Positions 1 through 10,500 of a stretch of DNA of 64,000 bases are shown here, in pieces. The notes under the pieces were generated by a model. The model saw only the letters and a list, made by a program, of their open reading frames with translations, ran no database searches and was not told the DNA's origin. Origin of the DNA: Crossaster papposus (lineage: Eukaryota; Echinodermata; Asteroidea; Velatida; Solasteridae). Position 1 is the first letter of the stretch, and each line of letters begins with the position of its first letter. The stretch is from assembly GCA_037893245.1 (NCBI GenBank), contig JBAIAA010000096.1, positions 1,488,001-1,552,000 on the forward strand, given 5' to 3'. The position numbers and the translations under genes were made by a program.

Positions 1-1290
1 AGGTCTAATGAGGAAGCTCAGTTTTCCACTCAAAAAGTGCAGACAAATGAATACGGCTGACAATAAGACCACTTTAAAAGTAAATGTACACCACATAGTT
101 TCACAAATGTGCATTTTTATTACACAATCCATTTTATGTATCCTTTAGGCAGATCTAATTTTGGAGGGGGCCAATTCGGTCCACTAATTAGGTCTTAATT
201 AAAAGTCTAATGAGGAAGCTCAGTTTTCCACTCAAAAAGTGCAGACAAATGAATACGGCTGACAATAAGACCACTTTAAAAGTAAATGTACACCACATAG
301 TTTCACAAATGTGCATTTTTATTACATAATCCGTTTTATTCACCCTTTAGGCAGATCTAATTTTGGAGGGGGCCAATTCGGTCCCCTAATTAGGTTTTAA
401 TTAAAGGTCTAATGAGAAGGTTCAGTTTCCTCTCTAAAATGCAGAAAAATGAATACGGCTGACAATAAGACCACTTTAAAAGTAAATGTACACCACATAG
501 TTTCACAAATGTGCATTTTTATTACATAATCCCTTTTATCCATCTCTTAGGCAGATCTAATTTTGGAGGGGGTCAATTCGGTCGACTAATTAGGTTTTAA
601 TTAAAGGCCTAATGAGGAAGGTTCAGTTTCCTCTCTAAAATGCAGACAAATGAATACGGCTGACAATAAGACCACTTTAAAAGTAAATGTACACCACATA
701 GTTTCACAAATGTGCATTTTTATTACATAATCCCTTTTATCCATCTCTTAGGCAGATCTAATTTTGGAGGGGGTCAATTCGGTCGACTAATTAGGTCTCA
801 ATTAAAGGCCTAATGAGGAAGGTTCAGTTTCCTCTCTAAAATGCAGACAAATGAATACGGCTGACACTATAGATCACTTTAAAAGTAAATGTACACCACA
901 TAGTTTCACAAATGTGCATTTTTATTACACAATCCATTTTATGTATCCTTTAGGCAGATCTAATTTTGGAGGGGGCCAATTCGGTCCACTAATTAGGTCT
1001 TAATTAAAGGCCTAATGAGAAGGTTCAGTTTCCTCTCTAAAATGCAGACAAATGAATACGGCTGACACTAAGACCACTTTAAAAGTAAATGTACACCACA
1101 TAGTTTCACAAATGTTCATTTTTATTACACAATCCATTTTATGTATCCTTTAGGCAGATCTAATTTTGGAGGGGGCCAATTCGGTCCACTAATTAGGTCT
1201 TAATTAAAGGCCTAATGAGAAGGTTCAGGTTTCCCCTCTACGGCTGACAATAAGACCACTTTAAAAGTTAATGTACACCACAATTTGGTG
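1..1290 (-). repeat. Left inverted arm of fold-back element: ~200-bp tandem array
   Basis: About six monomers of roughly 200 bp are visible, starting near 9, 209, 411, 610, 809 and 1010 with a partial one near 1215. Each carries the words CCACATAGTTTCACAAATGT and GGAGGGGGCCAATTCGGTC. The monomer is the reverse complement of the one in the array at 13,215-20,290, so the two arrays form inverted arms around the coding region. Neighbouring copies differ by only a few percent plus small indels. The outer edge lies outside the window, so the true left end and any target duplication cannot be seen. Strand is given relative to the right arm. Confidence 0.93.
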
Positions 1291-2110
1291 GCTCAAAACT
1301 GAACACTGCATGCGTTTTTCACTGTAAAATGAATACTGAATATTGTTGACAGTATAGATAAAGACTCAATTAAAAGTAGCCGTCACTGTGCACTTTAGTT
1401 TTGCAATTTATAATTTTAATACAGAATCCATGTTATCAATTTCTTAAGCAGAAAAAACTTTTGGAGGGGGCCAATGCACTCAACTCATTGTAAAAAGCAA
1501 AAATATTGGTCGTTGTTTTCCACTATAAAAATGCAGAAACTGATTATTGCTGTTACAATTCATATCTATACCAAATTCAGCTGACAGGTGGTCACTTAAA
1601 TCACTTAAAACAAAGTCAAGTACGAGTAATCAATCAATCATAAGCGCTAACCCACTGCCCCGCATTCCATTCCCTATATCAATCTACCAGCAGATGTAAC
1701 CACTTAAATCTCATATGCCAACTATAAAGCAAGTCTAATTCAACTAAACCTCCACTGAGTTTTCTCAAGATACTTGTAACCTCTGAACTGTGGCTGTGAT
1801 GGGGTCACTTTGGTGCACTGAAGCATATGTATCAACGCGAGGTCTGTACTATCTCATTATCAAAGGACACGAGTTATACTATATTCTGAAGAAGTTATCT
1901 TAGTGTAGGCACACAATTCTGAAGTGTTTACATAAGAAAATATATACGGTTAATTAATATCAAATATTCACATTAATAATGTGACAAATGAATTAAAAAT
2001 CAATTGAGCAATTCCTTATCAACAATATCTTATTCCTAGGAATGCATTGGACAGATCAAATTCAAGATCTAATTATATTAGGTGTTAATTACAGGCCTGA
2101 TAAAGAATCC
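1291..2110 (-). repeat. Decayed inner copies of the arm monomer
   Basis: Past 1290 the monomer can still be followed as diverged fragments. Around 1300-1480 the order AATGAATACTGA, then TGTGCACTTTAGTTTTGCA, then CTTAAGCAG and TTTTGGAGGGGGCCAAT matches the array order. Around 1500-1560 there is a further weak match, and around 2040-2105 the words GGACAGATCAAAT, AGATCTAATTAT and TTAATTACAGGCCTGAT recall the monomer end. The outer copies are homogeneous and the inner ones degraded, as expected if unequal exchange or conversion keeps renewing the outer part. No gene is seen here. Confidence 0.6.
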
Positions 2111-3537
2111 GATTGAACAATGTTTTTACCAAAAAATTTGCCAAAAATTTATTTGTATACCACAAACGTGTCTATCGGTTTCGTATCCCATTCTTGCATT
2201 TTATTTCATCTTCCTGTCAACGAAATCGTTTGGCATTGATGGGCATCCACTAAAGACCCGGTCGTGCGCTGGGTATGGGGCAGCGGTGGCTGACACGGAC
2301 GCGTCTGCCCCGTCGCGACGGGGCAGACACTATAGGATCATGTGATAGCTATTCGAACTCGTGTAATATTTGCATATCACGCGTATCAATCTAAACGAAC
2401 GCACCACATATAGGGCATGATTAATTTCGCCTTGCGCATGCGCAACAAACTTAATACACTTTAACTTTTTTGACCGAGTTAATAATTCGACTACTACTCA
2501 CTAGAGTAGAGGGGCCAGAGTAGGGTGTAGACTGGACATAAGCAACCTGGCGCTCCAGCCGGTCACGAGGACGCGCGGGTCATTTGCTGTTTCTGACGGA
2601 CATTTCACACAGAAAAGTGCTCGAGAGCACAACTAGTGAGCTGGATGTGTTTGTGAGGCGTGTACATATCTATGTAGGTCCTGATTATTGCAAAAGTAAT
2701 TTTGAAATTGACAGTGGAACACATTGGAAACGTCTCTGGTTGTAGCTCGTGCAAATACTCGATCAGATATCTAGATCTTGAAGCACAGTACACGGTTCTA
2801 CATAAACAATAGCGCACAATTATTAACAAGTTGTTGTAGTGCCCCATCATAATTATTAAGGCTCGCTTTATCCAATGGAGCAACTTGGGTCAGGTTACCG
2901 CGCAAAGGCAACTCACTGGGGAGCGAAAGGAATTTCTGGTAAGCAGAACAAACGACGCTTGTTTTTTGATGCGGATGGATGCAGCCGGAGACCAGTGAGT
3001 ATTAAAACGTTAATTTTGGAAGTTTTTTTTTTGTTACTTGAAAAAGGGCAGTAGGTCGAGCGCAGACTCCCGCATTAACCGCACAAAGCCGGTACGGACT
3101 GTGTTTCAGTATAGTTGGGCTTAAACAAAACCCGATCAGTCCGGGGACAGTTCCAACCTATATAGGCTATACTTAATGTACAATTCATGAAAAGCCTTTG
3201 GTAAAATCACTCTATACGCAAGTACTAGTCCGATAATCTATATTTTGAGAATGACCGTGTTATTACGTTTCACCGCTGACTATATTCTACTCAATGACCG
3301 ACCAATAAAAACAATTAAAGATCAGCTTAAATTGAGCACCACCCCTGCTCAAAACCACACACGCTGTTCGCGCTGTATTTTTAGCCATGTCCTAATTACG
3401 TGCAAGTTCTAATTGTCTTAACCAGTGTTATTAATGCGTTACCCGTCGTGGGCTGTATAACTCGGTAGTTGTAGGCCTACTTAAATTTGTTTTACTGATT
3501 GGAACGACGATAAATCACTGTTGGCCTGTTGGGACTA
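2111..3537. other. Non-coding spacer upstream of the transposon gene
   Basis: No ORF with family resemblance is seen. The stretch contains a perfect 26-bp palindrome at 2303-2328 and a GC-richer segment around 2500-3000. A short open segment with ATG at 2969 ends at a good donor (GTGAGT at 2995). It could be a 5' exon of the downstream gene: phase 2 would fit a weak acceptor at 4155-4156, just before the first internal exon. This is speculative. The promoter of the element is expected somewhere here, but no clear TATA box or initiator can be defended. Confidence 0.4.
2303..2328. repeat. Perfect 26-bp GC-rich palindrome
   Basis: The halves GTCTGCCCCGTCG and CGACGGGGCAGAC are exact reverse complements with no spacer. 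The palindrome sits inside the fold-back element, between the left arm and the gene. It could be a dimeric protein binding site or a cruciform-prone sequence. No family is recognised. Confidence 0.85.
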
Positions 3538-3812
3538 TAGGCTATACGCCGTGCTACTACCGTGCCGAGTGCAGCAATAGCGCGGCAATAGCACAGCGTT
3601 GCACTAAACGTCGTTCGTAATTGGCGCCACGCCACTGCCGTTCCGAGCACCGATAGCGCGGCAGGCCCTGTCGAGGTCGAGCTAGAGGGCTTTGCTGTGC
3701 CAAATTAATTTGCCGAGCCGAATTGGTTCTAAACGACGTGCTATTGCTGCGCCAAACTAATAACAGTCTAATTATTTGAATCCGGCACGGCAGTAGCACG
3801 GCATATAGCCTA
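3538..3812. mobile_element. MITE-like inverted-repeat element (275 bp)
   Basis: Arms of 30 bp, at 3538-3567 and 3783-3812, are inverted copies with two mismatches. They begin TAGGCTATACGCCGTGCTAC on the left. The interior is rich in related short words such as ATAGCGCGGCA and GTGCTATTGC in both orientations. There is no coding capacity. It lies about 350 bp upstream of the first confident exon and is therefore an insertion inside the larger element. Target duplication is not clear, so the superfamily is not assigned. Confidence 0.7.
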
Positions 3813-4169
3813 GGCATAGTAATTGAACTGTATGAATTAAATTAACAAACTGTACAAATTGAACGTGCCACCAAGTGATGACTTTGGGACAATAATAGGA
3901 GTTAATTGCCTTAATCCCCCCTCCCCCCTACATATTCCTGCGTTATATTAATACAAGCTATATTTTCACCTGCTTTGGCACTCACGTTTGTGATTACAAT
4001 TAACGTCTTGATTATTAACCTTTGAACTGACTGTTTACAAGATGAACAAAAATCAATTCAAAAAGAGTGAAATTTAGTGGTTGTTTTTAAGGTAAAAACT
4101 AAATACAAAAACACTAAATACCACTTTAAAAAAAGAAAGTTGTTCAAGAAAGACAGTTTTTGCTTGAAA

Positions 4170-6949
4170 ATGTCTCAGCTGCCATTGGTTAATGATTGTT
4201 TTGTCAAACAGTTTGCAATGGTTTACGGAGATTCCCAATGGAGATCCATGGTTGATGGACACGTAGATCTCAATGATGATGGGCAGTGTTTCCGGTTGGG
4301 AATAAGCTGCACACCAGGGGCAGGGATCCAAGATATACACAGGGTAAGTCTGAATAGGCAATAATTATTGGTAATGGAATAAGGGCGATGTAGGCCTACG
4401 GCGCCAATTTTGTGAGGGTTACCGGTTAGTGTACAAACAAGCATTAGGTGAGGTAATTATATGGGGATTGACGCTTTGAGCCTTTCCCTTTTCTTTTACC
4501 AGTCTCATACAAAGGATGGGTGTGTTTAAATTCTCAAACCAGGTCCATTCGGCAACACTATAAATCAGTCCTTTTCCGGGTCAAAACTTCTGTCAAGGTA
4601 ATGCCCCCCCCCCCCCCCCCCCCCCCCCCCCATCTGAATCAGGAGTTTTTTCTTTTATTGCTTTTGCTTTAAGGCCTGGCCACTTCCCCTCTCTATCCCC
4701 TGGAAAATAAATCATAGATTCCCCAAAAAATTCTTAGATAATTGTGTCCCTTTCTACAGGAAATAAGACGCAACAATGTAGGCACTGAACCGGAAGTCAT
4801 CTTATTTTCGGTTGGAACAAATAACGTATCCAGCTTGAATTGCAGCTTTGAGTCAACCCGTAGAGATTTAGATCGCATGCTTGACTCTGCGACTGAGATT
4901 CACCGAAACAGCAAAGTATGTACGGCCCACCGAAATGTGATTTTAATGTCTAAGTTTATTATTGCACACGATACATTCCAACAAAAGCTTGAAATAAAAA
5001 GACATTAACAAAATACCTTATGTTTTTTGTCATAATTATTATATGTTATGTTCCTTTGGTGTTTCAGATTGTCATGTTATCAATACTGCCACGGTTAGAC
5101 AGATTTGGGGCATCGGTGGCCAGGTATAATAACATGATGCACATCTTGTGCAAGCAAAAAAACATCAATTACATCGATGTAGGCGATGAGTTTCAAGAAA
5201 GAAAGAAATGGCTATGGTGTGTGGATGGCATACACCTGAGCGACACCGATGGCGCACCATTGCTCATTGAGCTGTTGCAAGAGGCAGTGGGTAAAGTGTT
5301 GTCATCACCACCACCGCCACCACCATACTCACCGCCGCTGCCACCACCACAGCACAGCAGCCAGAAAACATCAGCAACGCATCCAGCATCAGTAAAAGGT
5401 GAATGGATGGTTTGTTTAATGGGGGGGGGGGGGGGGGTGTATGGTATGCAAGAAGAAAGGGAAAAATATTCTACAAATTGATTAACATTGGCCGTTTTCC
5501 CTCCTTACTATGCTCTCTTGTAATTATCCATGCCAATAGGCCCTTCTACAGAAGGTCTGTGTTGGTGAGTGGGGTAAAGGGGGGGGGGGGGGGGGGGGGC
5601 TATTGGACACTGGGGGCTATTGGTTTATCGGTGGCGTGGTGTGTCCTGTCGATAAGTACGACGATTGAATTAACATGTCTAAGCTTTTTGAAAAACTAGC
5701 GCGTGAACGAGAACAATGGAATGACGTACGTATGACGTGACTAGAAAGTTTCGCTCTCCTTTTCCCTAATTTGATATATCGTTCACATTTTGTTAATTGA
5801 AATGACAAATAATATTTTATTGAAAGTTTTTTTTTCAGATTCTTCCATAATCACCAAATATTATGCAAATATGCTGCCCATAGAATACTTTTCTGTTTTG
5901 TTCAATGATCAGAACAAAAACCTTTTGGCTTTAGGTGCTTTAATGAGTTTGCGCTTTTGAGTCTATGTGCATTAAATAAATGAACATAAGTTCCTATGGA
6001 GTCACTGCTCAAGCTAAAACTCAAAGTCAGACTCAAGATCAATTTCTTTTTTCTGGATCCTTTTGAAATTTGACACAGATGTTATCTTATTAGATAATTG
6101 ACATAAATATCATGGTTTTTAAATTGGCGGAACTCACATCACATGACATGTATTGTTACTTCCATTACGCCGAAGTTCAAAACAGTCACATTCGCCTATG
6201 GTAAATGGGATTTACTATTCGTTTATCCTTGTTTAACGGCTTTTGAACAGTCCACCTTCACTCCAAAACACAGGAAGAAGGTCATGACCTGATCTGTGCT
6301 GCAAAGCCACGTGTCAGGTTCTATGTATATATATGTTATTATTGGTTTAAACACCATCGATGACGTAGTAAATCACTTACTTAATCTTTTTAATCTTTAG
6401 ATAAAACTGCGAAATCTAAAAAGATTCACATTAAAAATCTAGTCCTGGAAACTGAGGGTGGCCCGAAAAGAAGCCGTGCTAGTCGTCGATGTACGCCTAC
6501 AATGGAAGCAGCACAGCAGTACCATCGGAAATGCTCTGGATATTTGGAGTAAGTAACGTCTTGGTCATGAAGGTGCTACGGTCATAACCAGTAACTATTC
6601 ATTACAAACCCAATTGATACCCAGACATTAAAAGAAAGGAACATAACGGTTTAATTTTAACCGTTGAGGGATATTATTATTAGTATAATGGTGCGTTAAC
6701 CAACGGAGACAATATTCATTGTAACTTTGGCATAAAGAGAACTATCGAGGTATACCCAGTAATTATGTCCACTGATACTCCTCGTCGTCATTGTTGACAT
6801 TATCCATGACGTAATCTATCGTGCTTGATTAATTAATTTTCTAACACTTTTGTAACAATAGAAACAAACCACTGATGACGGGTCTTGGTGCCAGTTGCTT
6901 GAGTACAGTGACATATGCTCTTCCATATTCAAACGCAGCCATGTATAAG
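4170..6949 (+). CDS. Exons 1-5: SGNH/GDSL-type hydrolase module of the giant transposon gene
   Basis: Five exons are inferred at 4170-4343, 4760-4915, 5068-5398, 6401-6548 and 6862-6949. All introns are GT..AG and the phases agree (0, 0, 1, 2, 0). The 299 residues carry the SGNH hydrolase blocks: GDSQ with nucleophile Ser22, a glycine-bearing block II (SCTPGAGIQDI), GTNN (Asn79/80), and DGIH with Asp163 and His166. A hydrophobic strand (IVMLSILPRLD) lies between them, as in GDSL esterases. After the domain come a proline run (PPPPPPYSPPLPPP) and a Lys/Arg-rich linker. The start is the first in-frame ATG (4170); the frame is open upstream to 4077, so an upstream exon is possible. Exon 5 ends in phase 0, matching the acceptor at 7537-7538, so this reads into the large exon. 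Esterase domains are known in ORF1 of some CR1/L2 retrotransposons; finding one fused to a DDE transposase is unusual. Confidence is high for the domain and moderate for the exact exons. Confidence 0.72.
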
Positions 6950-7538
6950 GTATGTCATACTATGTAGCTTCTTCCCCAAACAACGGCTGTTCTATAATCT
7001 AGTAAATATATTTTTTTCAACGGACAATACTATAGGGAAAATGTATACACCTCCACTTTGTAAAGGCAGTTTTCAAAATAAACACCGGCGGCAATGGCTA
7101 ATTTTTGTACAACCAAAATACCATAAAAAATGTAGTCCTTTCTATTTGTTTATTTCTTTTTTATATATAGGCCTATATACAATAACATTGGCGGAAACAC
7201 GTATCTAAAGTGGGTGGATAAGTATCATTTTGTGAAGTCGTTGTTCCACCCCTATTAAACAAATATTGGTTGGTAGTTTTTGTTTATAGAAACTTGGGCT
7301 GCTATTAAAAACAGTTTAGCATTTCTTAGTAATCACCTATGAACACAGAAGAGACTAACATGGAAAATATGTACATAACAATACACATAGGCCTATCATT
7401 AATTGATAACGGCGATGACTCACGTCTTGAAATTGTTCTGTTCTTCTTTTGTATGGATTTTTGTGAGGGATAGGTCAACGATCCTGTCAATTGAAAATAA
7501 TGTGCAATGCAAGAGAATCATTTTTAAATCTGTTACAG

Positions 7539-10500
7539 AAATCGACCCATCACAACAACGACACCGGAGGGGGAAGAAAAAGGGTAAGGGGAGGTGAAAA
7601 GGTGTCCAGGATTGCCAGCGTTTTGGTCGAAACGTTAGAAGAATACCCGCTTGATGACGAGTACATATGGATATCTGAAACAAGTATGTTAAATTTACGT
7701 AGGAAAATGAAAACCCAAAAATGTAAGCAAAGGATTCTGATCATGTGGAGAAACAACCGTCAAGAGTTTAGAGAAAAGGTTCGCCAGTTGTTTCGTAACA
7801 AAACCAAAAATACCAAACCTAACAACCAGTCCGAGCCGATAAATGTGTCGCAGAATGATTCCAAATCGGTCAAAGCAACCGATCCCAATTCTGGACATGA
7901 CCAACAATCATGTCCTTCAAGGCCAGGACCAAATATCCAAACACAATCGTGTACTTCAAAGTCTAAACCCCCATCTGCAACATGTTCACAGTCTGGGCCA
8001 GCGACAACGAAGGCTCCAATATCTGGACAATTAGCCCCGTCAATGTGTTCATTGTCTGAACAAACAACATGTCCTAATGATGAACCGATCCCAATGTCAA
8101 CACCAGGATCTAAAGAAGATTTCAGGAATGTAATATCCAAAGATTATTCTAATTCAACAATCACTCATACAAATTCAATCAAGGTTTCCACACACTGCTC
8201 AACCGGCTCTATGTCTGAAACATTATATTGCATTTGTCGTCAACCCCACCACGATTCAAGAAGTATGATTGCGTGTGATAATTGTAATACCTGGTACCAC
8301 TATTTATGTATCGATCTTGAACCTGAAAATCAATGTAAATCTTACATGGATGATGTTACATTCAAGTGTGGCCTTAATGGTTGCAATGAGGGCGAAAGGG
8401 TGTTCATACACAATACAGTCACAGAACGTTCTTTTTTAAATGAAAAACGGGGTAATATTAACAACCAACAACGGACGACAAACTTGCCTGTGACAAATCC
8501 CCACTCAAAAGTCAAAAATTGGATTGATGACAATTCTACAGATTTTATAGAAAATTATTTTGATTTTGGTGATTTATCTTCTATAGATATTAAGCCAAAC
8601 ATATCACCCACTAGCTCGCCACAAAAACAAGCTCCGTCGTTGCGAACTTCAAGTTGTAATGATGACCATCATTCCATAAATAGTGCCATTAGTGACAATG
8701 TACGAATGGATGCATCCTTATCACATTTTTCAGAAAAATCTGTCCAATTGCCAGACATGAAAACAAGCAACTCATATAAATCTTCAAAAATTGTTACAAG
8801 TGACATAGATTTTTCAGGAATGGCTGAACAAAAATCATCAACTACATCTGGTGAAAAAGGGGACAACATTTTACCAGACAATGTTATTCTAGATATGTGC
8901 ACAGAAGCTGATGACGCCAGTACCAACACATTTCCAAAATTCTGGACAGTTCAATTGCCTAAAAAACAAAAAAGTTTCTTCTACGTTGATAGATCAGAGT
9001 GGAAGATTCTTAAGAAACAACAGAAAGGATGTACATTTCCAAAGCCATGGATTCATATTTTTATTAAAGGTTTAAAGACACTGCACCCCTATTGTTCATT
9101 CCAGTTTAGGCGCCATTATGTTTCCTCTAATTCAGGTAGAAAGCCTTCCAAAAACGCCTTTAGTGCCAGTGGGTATTGTAATTTCAATCACTGTACTGTA
9201 AAATTTAAATTAACAATGGAAACGGAAATCAATTTGAAAGTTCATGTTGCTTTTACTGGAAATGTTAAACACAACAAAAATGAACGTCGGGCAAGGTTTG
9301 TCCGAAACACACAGCGCGAAGCTCTGAAAGAGGTCCTCAAGTACAAAAAAACAAGGCGAGAGCACTTGGACAACCTTAAATCGTTAGGTGATACTGAGTT
9401 TCTCTCAGGTTGTCGGGACAGAGCTCCAAAAAAAGAGGTTTTACATAAAATTTCGAGCGAATCTAAGAGACTTTCTAATTCAAGTGAAAGTGAGATAAAG
9501 ATCCTTCTTGACATTATTCATAAGCAATCTGATTCAAGCAAGAAGTTTCCAGGCATTTTACGACAGGTTAGTTTGCATCCCCCCTATGTTATTTTATACT
9601 CACAAGAAAGCGTCAGAGTGTATCATCAACTATCACAGAGGGATATCCTATATTTTGATGCTACTGGATCAATTGTCAGGAATAATTCAACATTTTCTCC
9701 CAACAAGAAATACCAATTATATGACCTCGTGGTTCGTCACCCAGAAAAGGGTAATCCTCCGTACGTGCTTGCCTCTTTTCTTACAACAGATCACAACTCG
9801 GTTGTAATCAGTTTTTTTTTACAGTGTTTTTTACATTCGGAACAAAGCCTTTACGGTCACAATGGCGTTAAACCACCTCTTTTGTTGATGATTGATGGCA
9901 GCTCGACACTTTTGTTGGCAAGTTTAAAAGCTTTTAACTGTGAGACTGTAACAGAATACCTAAATCGGTGTTACAGTATCGTGACGGGTTCTGCCACAGA
10001 CAAAGATTTCAAGAAGACAATTGTACATTGCTGTGCAAGTCACTTCATGAAAAACGCCTCCAGAAAATGCCGCCGGTATTATCCTCAGAATTTTCGCGAT
10101 GCGATGTATTGGATCGGATTGCTTTTACAGGCAAGTAATATGAAAGACATCGACGCGATTGTAGAATCCTTGACATTCATTACATACTCGAAATTCGCAA
10201 CGGACTTAGTGAGACATCACTATCAAAAACTGAAATGCCAAATTGAAAACAGTGATAAAGATAAATTGGGAGATGATTTTTTGGAAGAAGACGAAGATGA
10301 AGATGGTAATTTTGGGGACGAATTTGAGCAAAGCGTGGGCTTGGAAAATGAAAACGATTTGTCCCAGATAAATATATCACAGGAAGATCACGTGGCAAAG
10401 GCACCAACTTCACCCTTTCGCATTCATTTTCAAAGATTGGTGGACAATGCAATCCGCCATTTGAATAAGTATAACATGACCGTAAATGATTTGTCGAAAT

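Noticed and set aside
7491-7538. Large ORF starting at TTG 7491 or ATG 7500
   Set aside because: These codons coincide with the pyrimidine-rich 3' end of an intron whose acceptor phase matches the preceding exon. ATG 7500 is kept only as an alternative.
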